A program made the position numbers and the translations under genes. From UBA4744 sp963718995 (lineage in GTDB: Bacteria > Actinomycetota > Acidimicrobiia > Spongiisociales > UBA4744): a stretch of DNA of 64,000 nucleotides. Shown here piece after piece: positions 42,924 through 50,430 of this stretch (its first letter is position 1; each line of letters begins with the position of its first letter). The notes below the pieces were generated by a model. The model was not told the DNA's origin. It searched no databases and saw nothing but the letters and a program-made list of their open reading frames with translations. The stretch spans positions 434,001 through 498,000 of the forward strand of contig CAVRAP010000020.1 in assembly GCA_963718995.1 (NCBI GenBank), in the 5' to 3' direction.

Positions 42924-43640
42924 ATGGCCGACCGTCCGTATCAGATACCCGTGCTGTGCGGAACCGTCCGCAAAGGAGCGCGAAGTGCCGACGTAGGAAG
43001 GTGGGTGGCCGACCGACTCGCCGAGCACCCCGGCGTGATCACAGAACTGGTCGAACTGGGATCACTCGAGTTGGCCACCGACGACGAAGGTACAAGCATC
43101 AAGCATCCGGTGTTCTCGGATCTCATCGATCGAGCCGATGGCCTGGTGATCGTGGCACCGGAATACAACCACGGATATCCGGCCTCCCTCAAACACGCCC
43201 TGGACACCAATTACACCGAATACGTGCATAAACCGGTTGGTCTGGTTGGCGTTTCGGCTGGACCCCTCGGCGGAGCACGGATGATTGAGAACCTGCTGCC
43301 CGTGCTGCGGGGGATCGGGCTGGTACTGATCCAGCGCGACGCAACCGTCGGGAACGTGGCGAAAGCCTTCAGCGCGGACGGAGTTCTCCTCGAGGAAGGC
43401 GCCCGGCGCCGCATCGATGGGATGCTGACCGAGCTTCGCTGGATGGCCGCCACCATGCGCCACGGACGCGAAGCTGTCCAGACCCAACCGGAGGGCCCAC
43501 CGGTGAAAGCGGAGTGCCGGGATTGCCGGGCGCCGTTGAATCACCACGCCACCGTCGTCGACGAGGAAGCCGGCGGGGTGAACACGTCGATCCTCGCCTG
43601 CCCAGCCTGCGGAGCCGCCATGGCGGAACCCAACCCGTGA
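42924..43640 (+). CDS. NAD(P)H-dependent FMN reductase with C-terminal cysteine motif
   Basis: A 238-residue flavoprotein. The first 180 residues are a flavodoxin-like FMN reductase: IPVLCGTVRKGARS (flavin phosphate loop), VIVAPEYNHGYPASLKHALD and GVSAGPLGGARM. The last 45 residues add a zinc-ribbon-like segment with CRDC and CPAC pairs, which is not part of the usual reductase. Such enzymes reduce FMN, quinones or azo dyes with NAD(P)H. ATG 42924 was taken as the start, after GGAAAGG. Downstream genes are on the other strand. Confidence 0.88.
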   Translation: MADRPYQIPVLCGTVRKGARSADVGRWVADRLAEHPGVITELVELGSLELATDDEGTSIKHPVFSDLIDRADGLVIVAPEYNHGYPASLKHALDTNYTEYVHKPVGLVGVSAGPLGGARMIENLLPVLRGIGLVLIQRDATVGNVAKAFSADGVLLEEGARRRIDGMLTELRWMAATMRHGREAVQTQPEGPPVKAECRDCRAPLNHHATVVDEEAGGVNTSILACPACGAAMAEPNP

Positions 43641-43656
43641 CCTGGCGAGAAGACTC

Positions 43657-44178
43657 CTAGGCACCTACGTGGTGGTCGACGCCCTCAAAGGTGCGAATGA
43701 ACTCGTCGAGTTGCTCGCCGGACGCGTCTGACAGATCGTCGAAATACAGAACCCTCCCCCAGGCAACGGCTGCGGCACGGTGGGCCACGCCGTCGGGATC
43801 GACGATATCTTGATACGGCATGAGGATCAGGTTTCGTTCTTCGAAGTCCAACAAGGTCTGGCGCAGGCCGTCGACGAGCTCGGGGCAGCCGGTCCCACAG
43901 CTGTATGCCAGGACTACCCCACCGTCTTCGAGATTGTGAACGTAGAGCTCCGGAGGTATCTGTAGATCGGATTCCCCCCAGCTGGCCAGGTTTCCCATGT
44001 GGGGACCCGAAGACGGAGGCCGGCTGTTGTAGACGAGGTGCGGCTGGTCGATGGTCGAGAGGTGTTCATTACCGAGGTCGGCGAATGCCAGGCCCGGGGC
44101 CGGCGGTTGGATGGCAACCAGGACGATGGCGGCGCCCACGACCAGGACTGAACCGGCGGCCAACAATCCGGTGCGCAT
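43657..44178 (-). CDS. DUF3105 membrane-anchored protein (5' end uncertain)
   Basis: A DUF3105 protein: one N-terminal membrane segment (TGLLAAGSVLVVGAAIVLVAI) and a soluble part with HLSTIDQPHLVYNSRPPSSG, PELYVHNLEDGGVVLAY and CGTGCPELV. Function unknown; typical of actinobacteria and Chloroflexi. The frame continues upstream through a charged EAAQKAAAAKK-like helix back to about 44289 without an ATG, GTG or TTG at a sensible place, while family members do have such a charged start. So either ATG 44178 is the start of a short form, or the true start is obscured by an unseen indel. Confidence 0.78.
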   Translation of the reverse strand: MRTGLLAAGSVLVVGAAIVLVAIQPPAPGLAFADLGNEHLSTIDQPHLVYNSRPPSSGPHMGNLASWGESDLQIPPELYVHNLEDGGVVLAYSCGTGCPELVDGLRQTLLDFEERNLILMPYQDIVDPDGVAHRAAAVAWGRVLYFDDLSDASGEQLDEFIRTFEGVDHHVGA

Positions 44179-44338
44179 GCGGTTTGCCTTCTTGGCGGCG
44201 GCAGCCTTCTGAGCGGCTTGTTCGAGCGCGTTTTCGTTCGAGCGTTCTACCTCGTTTTGGCCGGGCCATGTTCCCTCGTATTCATCGACTCGGTTGTTCT
44301 TGTCTCGTCTTGACCGGCAAACATACCGGGAAGTCTCG

Positions 44339-44797
44339 CTATTCCGCCCGGGCGAGGGGTTCCGCCTGCTCGGGAGGTTCCGTTTCGCCGACGATCTCAT
44401 AGGTGTGGCTGATCTTGGCGGAGTGCGACAGCATGGCGGCCGCCGAGCAGAATTTCGTCTCGCTGAGCCAGATGGCACGGGCAAGGCGCCGTTCATCGAC
44501 GTCTCCGCGAATGCGGTAGTGCAGTTCGATGTCGGTCCACACCCGGGGGGGCACTTGGGCACGGCGACCGGCAACCTCGACCTCCAATGCGGTGAACACC
44601 TGGCGCATCTTCGTGAGGAGTTCAACGACAGTTATCCCCGAGCAGGTCGCCAAACCGATCAGCAGCAACTGCATGGGACCGGGTCCCGAGGCCTGCGGAC
44701 CCGCGCCTGAGCCCTCGACCCGTATCGATTGCCCGGTTGCCGTTGTCACCTCGAAGGCTTCTCCCCCGGCATGGACGGCAGAAATGATCTTCTCCAT
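44339..44797 (-). CDS. OsmC family protein
   Basis: A 152-residue OsmC/Ohr-like protein. It keeps both redox cysteines of the family, in GLATCSGITVVELL and KFCSAAAMLSHSA, so a peroxide-reducing role is possible. ELHYRIRGDVDERRLARAI is a standard segment. The order on the minus strand is ADP-forming synthetase, OsmC, DUF3105; the gap to the synthetase gene is 27 bp. The protein is cytoplasmic. Confidence 0.9.
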   Translation of the reverse strand: MEKIISAVHAGGEAFEVTTATGQSIRVEGSGAGPQASGPGPMQLLLIGLATCSGITVVELLTKMRQVFTALEVEVAGRRAQVPPRVWTDIELHYRIRGDVDERRLARAIWLSETKFCSAAAMLSHSAKISHTYEIVGETEPPEQAEPLARAE

Positions 44798-44824
44798 GGC
44801 CGACAGTATGCCCGCAACGAACGG

Positions 44825-46924
44825 TTATGCCAGCCGTATGCGTACGTCCAGAGCCCGCGTCCCCGAACCGGGAGCAAGAACGCGCAGCGGGTTGATTTCC
44901 AGTTCTTCGATGCGTGGATGGTCGGCAAGCAGCCACCCGACCCGGAAGAGCACCTCCTCGACGGCTGCGCCGTCGCCCGGAGGAATGGATCGGTAACCGG
45001 ACAACCGGCGACCCGCCCGGGTGTTTGCGAAGAGGTAGCCAACATCGGTCCCGTTCAAGGGAGCCAGCGCGAACTCGACGTCGTCCTGTGTCTCGACCTC
45101 GACTCCACCGGAGCCAAACATCACCAGCGGACCGAACTGCCGATCCCGAACACCACCGACAATGACGTCCTGGCCGCTCTCGACCATCTCCTGCACCTGC
45201 ACCGTCGTCGACTTCCTCGACGTGGTTCCGCCGATGGAGGCGAGGTCCTGATAGGCGGCTCGAATGTCGTCGGCAGCCGTTAGTCCCAGGCGGACGCCGC
45301 CCACATCCGACTTGTGGACGATCTCCGCAGCATCGACCTTCAACACCACCGGACCACCCAACACTGCTGCGGCCTCAATGGCCTCCGCGGCGGTGGTTGC
45401 GAGACGCGTGGGCGGGCAGTCGATGCCGTAGGCCCTCATCACCTGGGCGCATTCCCGGGTCGGCAACCACCCTGCCGCCGCCTGAACCAGGATCCCCTCC
45501 GCCCCGGCCCGATCGACCTCGTGCGGCTCGGACGGAGGGTCGGCCGCCGCGGCGAGGGCTTCGGCCCGGTCGGCCAGGGCGGCGAGAGCCGAAGCGGCCG
45601 GTTCAGGGAACCTGAAGTCCGGGATCCGGGCCGTCCGCAAACGGTGCGATGCAACCTGAACTGCCCTCTCCCCCATGACCGTGACCACCACGGGCTTCGC
45701 CGCCTGGTCGACTACCGGCACCAAAGCGTCGACAACCGCCTCGGCCGGAAACATGGGAGGCGGCGGAAAGACAACCAGGACGCCGTCGACTTCCGGAGCC
45801 GCCAGCAACCTCTGCAGACAGCCCGCAAAATCTTGTGGATCTGCCGAAGCCAGCATGTCAACCGGATTGGCCACCCCTGCACCGGCCGGCAGCGACCGGG
45901 CCAGGTCACGGCGGGTGGCAGCCGAGAGGTCGGCCAGGCGCAGGCCGGCCCCCTCCAGCGCATCGGCGGCCGTCACTCCCGGGCCGCCGGCGTTGGTGAG
46001 TACGGCCATGCCTCTTCCGGCCGGTAGTGGCGCCCAAGCCAGGGTTCGGGCTGCATCCAACATGGCCTCGGTCGTCGGAGCCCTGACGATGCCCGCCCGG
46101 CGGAAAGCCGCCCGGTACGCCTGCTCACTCCCGGCCAGGGCGCCGGTATGGGAGGCAACTGCCCTGATGCCTGCTTCCGACCGGCCTACCTTCAAGGCGA
46201 CCACCGGTATAGCCAGGTTGCGAGCCATATCGACCAACCGGCGGCCGTCCGCCGTTGTTTCCAGGTACATTGCCACCACCCGGGTGGCAGCATCGGACGC
46301 AACCATCTCCAGCGCGTCGGCCTCATCGATGTCCAGCTGGTTCCCAAGACTGATCAGTCTCGACAATCCGAACCCCCGCCCCACCAGCCAATCGATGGCC
46401 GCGGCACACATCGCCCCCGAGTGGGAGACCAACGCTATCTCGCCCTGCTCGGGACCGGGGGGAGCCAGAAACGTGGTGTTCAGTCCGTTGTGCGTATCGA
46501 TGATGCCGATACAGTTTGGCCCCAACAACCGCATGTTGTATTCGGCCGCAATTGCCAGGCACTCGGCTTCGAGGGCTGCTCCCGCTCCCCCCGCTTCCCC
46601 GAATCCGCCTGAGGAAATCACGACCGCCTGGATGCCGCGCTGCCCGCACTCAGAGATCATCTTCGGCGTCAACGCGGCACGTACCAGCAGAATCGCCAAA
46701 TCGACAGGATCGGGCACGTCGGCTACCGCCGGGTACACCGGGCGACCGAACAACGCACCCTGGATCTTCGGGTTGACGAAGGACACGTCCCCGGGGTAGT
46801 CACCCCCTGCGAGATTCCTGGCAACCCCAAACCCGAGTTTGGCGGGGTCCCGGGACGCTCCGACCAGCACGACCCCGCGCGGTTTGAAGAATGCGTCAAA
46901 GGTGTCCGGTGATGTGTGAACGAT
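44825..46924 (-). CDS. ADP-forming acetate/acyl-CoA synthetase
   Basis: A fused alpha-beta enzyme of about 700 residues that makes ATP from acyl-CoA, ADP and phosphate (reversible). The CoA-binding part begins FFKPRGVVLVGASRDPAKLG, and the phospho-histidine motif is VASHTGALAGSEQAY. The C-terminal ATP-grasp part has LKVDAAEIVHKSDVGGV. No ATG, GTG or TTG precedes this conserved start in frame after a TAG at 46936; an ATC at 46924 follows AGGGAG at good distance and may be a rare start codon. A GTG at 46870 would cut away conserved residues. Confidence 0.85.
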   Translation of the reverse strand: MVHTSPDTFDAFFKPRGVVLVGASRDPAKLGFGVARNLAGGDYPGDVSFVNPKIQGALFGRPVYPAVADVPDPVDLAILLVRAALTPKMISECGQRGIQAVVISSGGFGEAGGAGAALEAECLAIAAEYNMRLLGPNCIGIIDTHNGLNTTFLAPPGPEQGEIALVSHSGAMCAAAIDWLVGRGFGLSRLISLGNQLDIDEADALEMVASDAATRVVAMYLETTADGRRLVDMARNLAIPVVALKVGRSEAGIRAVASHTGALAGSEQAYRAAFRRAGIVRAPTTEAMLDAARTLAWAPLPAGRGMAVLTNAGGPGVTAADALEGAGLRLADLSAATRRDLARSLPAGAGVANPVDMLASADPQDFAGCLQRLLAAPEVDGVLVVFPPPPMFPAEAVVDALVPVVDQAAKPVVVTVMGERAVQVASHRLRTARIPDFRFPEPAASALAALADRAEALAAAADPPSEPHEVDRAGAEGILVQAAAGWLPTRECAQVMRAYGIDCPPTRLATTAAEAIEAAAVLGGPVVLKVDAAEIVHKSDVGGVRLGLTAADDIRAAYQDLASIGGTTSRKSTTVQVQEMVESGQDVIVGGVRDRQFGPLVMFGSGGVEVETQDDVEFALAPLNGTDVGYLFANTRAGRRLSGYRSIPPGDGAAVEEVLFRVGWLLADHPRIEELEINPLRVLAPGSGTRALDVRIRLA

Positions 46925-47032
46925 GCGAACTCCCTACCGGTGTTTGATCATGCTAGAAGCCCGCAGCCGCCCCCACCTGCCGTCCCCGCAGGCGCTACGC
47001 TCGCAGCACTCCGCGAAGCGGGAAGGTGCGAC

Positions 47033-47185
47033 ATGGCGACCGTGACCGGCGGTGGACTCATCGCCTCCATGCTGGCGGCCGAGGGAGTCGAAAAAGCGTT
47101 CGGCATTACGGATGGCACCTACCTGGGTTTGTGCCGGGGAATGATCGACCAAGGCATCCACCTCATAACCCCACGACACGAGTGA
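47033..47185 (+). pseudogene. Truncated thiamine-pyrophosphate enzyme N terminus
   Basis: Fifty codons that match the start of an acetolactate-synthase-type enzyme: ATVTGGGLIASMLAAEGVEKAFG, then GITDGTYLGLCRGMI and LITPRHE, the place where family members continue with the catalytic Glu region. The frame then stops, and no matching sequence follows. An expected GGAAGG site precedes the ATG at 47033. The remainder of a gene of about 1.6 kb is missing, so this is a remnant cut by insertion or deletion at about 47185. Confidence 0.75.
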
Positions 47186-47289
47186 TCCGCCTGGGCTCAT
47201 TGAGCGGCTGAACGACTCTCGAAGCGGGCAGCCCTCGCGAACCCGACGGCGGAACTGCGAGTCGAGGCCTCCCGCTAGAGGACCACGTC

Positions 47290-47665
47290 ACGGCGAGCGC
47301 TCGGCATCAAGCACACGCCGGACTACATCGCGAAGGTTCGAGACCTGTCTCCCGAGGCGCACGGTCTTGCAATCTTGCTCCCAGAAAGAAAGAATGCAGT
47401 CCTATTGACGCCGACCCATACATCACTCGCACACTCAAGCCATTCTTGGCGCGGCCGCGCGAGTTCTTGGGCTGTCGTGCTCACGGGACCGCGACAGTTG
47501 GGCAAGACAACGCTTCTCTACCGTCCGCTCCCCGGCGCCAACGCACGTTTCGCTTGAATCTCCCGATGTGCCTGCCTCTGCCACGAGGATCCCAGTCGCT
47601 TTCTCCGACACTGCGGGCCGCCGGTGGTGCTCGGCGAGATCCGATGAATGAGGTGTCAATACCAG
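47290..47665 (+). pseudogene. Decayed AAA ATPase (DUF4143-type) fragment
   Basis: Several frames each contribute pieces of the DUF4143 ATPase family: YITRTLKPFLARPREFLG, then AVVLTGPRQLGKTTLL (Walker A), then VSLESPDV with DPSRFL and PVVLGEI. The frame has to shift several times to join them and stops interrupt it. These ATPases are often found singly in genomes and in mobile regions. No terminal repeats or transposase were found. Confidence 0.65.
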
Positions 47666-47759
47666 GTCAGGTTCACTATTGACTGAAGGTGTTTTCTTAA
47701 GGCACGGTGACCCTTCTGGGGTCTGATTCTGAGTCACAGGCAAACGAGGAGGTACTGTT

Positions 47760-48998
47760 ATGGGTGGGTTCAACGCTGTTCTGGCAAGGGATACGAAAAG
47801 CGCTCCAACAGGTGTAGGTCCATGTTCACAGACTGTGGGTTTCTCTCATTACAATAACCTCTCCGCTCAGCTGCCGATCGATCCCAAGACCGGCAAGATC
47901 GTAGCTGGTGGCGCAAAAGAGCAGGCGACGCAGTCCCTGAACAACATCAAGGCAGTGCTCGACAGCATCAACCATTCTATGGACGATGTTGTTCGCCTCA
48001 CTGTCATGCTCAAGAACATCGCTGATCTCGCTGCCGTGGACGAGGTTGTCGCGAGCTTCTGGCTGAACAACTATGTTCCTGTACGTACGACGTTTGCGGT
48101 TGCCGATTTGCCGATGGGTGCCTCGGTGCAAGTCGAAGCACTTGTATCAAACGGCGAAGGTACAATTCCGAACGCATGGCAGCCGGCCGACGTCCGTAAT
48201 GCACTCGTGAAGTTTGCGAGGAACACGGATTATGCGCCGAAGGATGCTCTCTCTACGCAGACCGTGGCGTTCTCTCACTACAACAACTTCACCGCTCAGC
48301 TGCCTATCGATCCGAAGTCTGGCAAGCTTGTAGCTGGTGGGGCAAAAGAGCAGGCTGAGCAGTGCTTCGCCAACATCAAGGCGATTCTCGACAGTATCGG
48401 CCACGATTTTGACGACATCGTCAGAATCACCATCTTCGGCAAGAGCCTCGCGGACATTGAAGCTGCCAAGGCAGTCTACAAGACCTGCTTCTCGAGCTAT
48501 TGGCCCGCCTTCACGCCGGTCGTGGTTGCAGGCCTGCCGAAGGATGCTTCGGTACAGGTTGAAGCAGTTCTGGCGCACGGAGACGGTACCCCGCCGCAGC
48601 CCATTGGCGACACCGTGAAGCTCGTCAAGGAGCCCTTCAATACCGACAAGGCGCCGCAGAACGATTTCTCCACCCAGACTGTCGCCTTCTCTCACTACAA
48701 TCACATTTCTGCTCAGCGCGCTGCCGGTGGCAGCGCTGCCGCGCAGGCTGAGGGCTGCCTGCAGCAGCTCAAGGCGATCGTCGAGTCCATCGACCACTCG
48801 CTTGACGACGTGGTCAAGGTCAATATCGCGGTCAAGAGCATTGCCGATATGGCTGCCGTCGACGAGGTGTACACGAAGTTCTTCCCCCGCGGCGTTCCCG
48901 CCCGGAGAGTCGTTGGCGTGTCGGCTCTGGCTGACAATGCTCTGATCCAGATCGATGCCGTTGTGGCAAACGAAGAGGGAACACCGCCGGCGAAGTAA
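47760..48998 (+). CDS. Triple-domain RidA (YjgF/YER057c/UK114) fusion protein
   Basis: A 412-residue protein of three RidA domains in tandem (about 1-136, 150-277, 292-408). RidA proteins are normally single domains of about 130 residues that form trimers and hydrolyse reactive 2-aminoacrylate and other imines. Each repeat starts with a STQTVAFSHYN-like strand. The catalytic arginine is kept in domain 1 (PVRTTF, R109) and domain 3 (PARRVV, R382) but is Phe in domain 2 (PAFTPV, F251). Domain 3 also lacks the LPIDPKTGK hairpin and has Asp for the usual Glu (IQIDAVV). The codon choice is more AT-rich than in neighbouring genes. A strong AGGAGG precedes ATG 47760, and a terminator follows, so it is an independent unit, probably acquired. 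Confidence 0.9.
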   Translation: MGGFNAVLARDTKSAPTGVGPCSQTVGFSHYNNLSAQLPIDPKTGKIVAGGAKEQATQSLNNIKAVLDSINHSMDDVVRLTVMLKNIADLAAVDEVVASFWLNNYVPVRTTFAVADLPMGASVQVEALVSNGEGTIPNAWQPADVRNALVKFARNTDYAPKDALSTQTVAFSHYNNFTAQLPIDPKSGKLVAGGAKEQAEQCFANIKAILDSIGHDFDDIVRITIFGKSLADIEAAKAVYKTCFSSYWPAFTPVVVAGLPKDASVQVEAVLAHGDGTPPQPIGDTVKLVKEPFNTDKAPQNDFSTQTVAFSHYNHISAQRAAGGSAAAQAEGCLQQLKAIVESIDHSLDDVVKVNIAVKSIADMAAVDEVYTKFFPRGVPARRVVGVSALADNALIQIDAVVANEEGTPPAK

Positions 48999-49015
48999 CA
49001 GAGCCTGAGTGGTGA

Positions 49016-49055
49016 GGGGGGCTGAGAATGGGTTTCTCAGCCCCCCCTTCTTCTT
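49016..49055 (+). terminator. Intrinsic terminator after the triple-RidA gene
   Basis: GGGGGGCTGAGAA pairs perfectly with TTCTCAGCCCCCC (13 bp) around a five-base loop, followed by TTCTTCTT. It begins 18 bp after the stop codon. This is by far the strongest intrinsic terminator in the window. Confidence 0.92.
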
Positions 49056-49447
49056 GATGTCCCGTCAGTGAGGAGTCCGGTCGAGACATACCGGAGACGA
49101 TGGCGGGTACCGCTGCCTGACAAGAATGTGCCTGAGATGGTCTCGGGCCATAAGCGATTGCCCCTGTGAGTCACGGTGCAGACTGATGGCGCCGAATTGG
49201 CCGGGTCAGCTGCGAGGTGAGCGACGGTCTGGCCGGTACCGCCTTGCCCGAGCCTCCTTCGATGCCGGGATGACGACCATGAAGTGCTCCACGCGTCTGA
49301 AACCGCCGCCCTGCGCAGGAAGAGTCACACGTTGGATGGTCGCGCTTGCTTCAGCTCTCTACGAACGCATCATGGCGCGCTCGCTCAACGCAGAGCTAGA
49401 CAGGTAGGAACGACCCGACCCCCTTATCGACGGGCCGAGTACCCTCT
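49056..49447. other. Stretch without a recognised gene
   Basis: About 390 bp between the terminator and the PAC2 gene. A plus-strand frame of 93 codons (49126-49407) is open but its product resembles nothing I know and has irregular composition. This looks like decayed sequence of the same island as 47186-47700. No inverted repeats or transposase motifs were seen. Confidence 0.5.
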
Positions 49448-50308
49448 GTGAAGATGTACCGGCTCGAACCGATCGAAGAACTTGTAGCTCCCGCCCTCAT
49501 TGTGGCTCTCGAAGGGTGGGTCAATGCCGGGAATGTCGGAACCGAAGCATCCGATCACATCGTGGCGGACGGCGACACCATCGCCACCTTTGATCCAGAT
49601 GCCCTGTTCGACTACCGATCGAATCGACCGGTCATCGACTTCATTGATGGAAGGCTGCAACAGGTCGACTGGCCGCAGCTTTCCTTGCGCCGCGCCCGAT
49701 ACGACCAGCGGGATGTGCTTGTTCTGAGCGGTAACGAACCAGACTGGCAATGGAAAGCGCTCGGCCGGTCGGTTGTCGAACTGGCGTCGACCCTGGGAAT
49801 TGTCGAAGTGGTGTCTCTGGGTGGTGTGCCGGCTGCGACCCCGCACACCTATCCGACTCCTCTCCTGACGACGGCCTCTCGTCCCGACCTGATCGGTGAG
49901 AGCGAGCAGCTCCCGGAAGGCTTGCTGCGGGTACCGGGAGCGGCAGTGAACATCATCGAATTGGCATTGACCGACTCTGGAATACCGGCGGTTGGGTTCT
50001 GGGCTCAGGTGCCCCACTATGTCGCCGGCCCTTATTACGCCGGTGCCGTGGCTCTGATCGATCGAGTTGCTCGCCATCTTGGTATCAGAATCGAACTCGG
50101 TGAGATGGTCGATCGCGTCGCCGAACAGCGGCAGCAATTGGATGCCAGCATTGCGGCCCAACCCGATTCTCGGGTCTACCTCGAACGGCTGGAAGGAATG
50201 GCGGCGGCCCAAGGCGAGATCCCATCGGCCGATGACATCGCCGCACAGGTGGAGAGGTTCCTGCAGGACGCGGCGGAAGGCGATGAGCCTTTCGGGCCGG
50301 GGGTATGA
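49448..50308 (+). CDS. PAC2 family protein
   Basis: A 286-residue protein of the PAC2 (proteasome assembly chaperone 2-like) family, common in actinobacteria and archaea. Signature segments are VALEGWVNAGNVGTEASDHI, the conserved GGVPAATPHTYPTPLLTTA and VGFWAQVPHYVAGPYYAGAV. Its actinobacterial role is unknown. It starts at GTG 49448 or ATG 49454, with no strong ribosome-binding site. It is followed 122 bp later by an amino acid permease gene on the same strand. Confidence 0.87.
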   Translation: MKMYRLEPIEELVAPALIVALEGWVNAGNVGTEASDHIVADGDTIATFDPDALFDYRSNRPVIDFIDGRLQQVDWPQLSLRRARYDQRDVLVLSGNEPDWQWKALGRSVVELASTLGIVEVVSLGGVPAATPHTYPTPLLTTASRPDLIGESEQLPEGLLRVPGAAVNIIELALTDSGIPAVGFWAQVPHYVAGPYYAGAVALIDRVARHLGIRIELGEMVDRVAEQRQQLDASIAAQPDSRVYLERLEGMAAAQGEIPSADDIAAQVERFLQDAAEGDEPFGPGV

Positions 50309-50430
50309 GGCGCTCGAACATGAGTGGGCGAACCCGGCCATAATGTCGGCCACCAGGCTCGAGGGCAAGGAATCCGATTGAACGCAGCCATCGCCCTTCA
50401 ACGGGCGCCTTCCCGCCCGGGGCGGATCCG

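Noticed and set aside
47679..47700. Sigma-70-type promoter for the RidA fusion (TTGACT).
   Set aside because: No -10 element lies at the right spacing; the real promoter could not be identified.
49126..49407. A 93-codon plus-strand frame after the RidA terminator.
   Set aside because: No ribosome-binding site, no recognisable domain and irregular composition within a decayed region.
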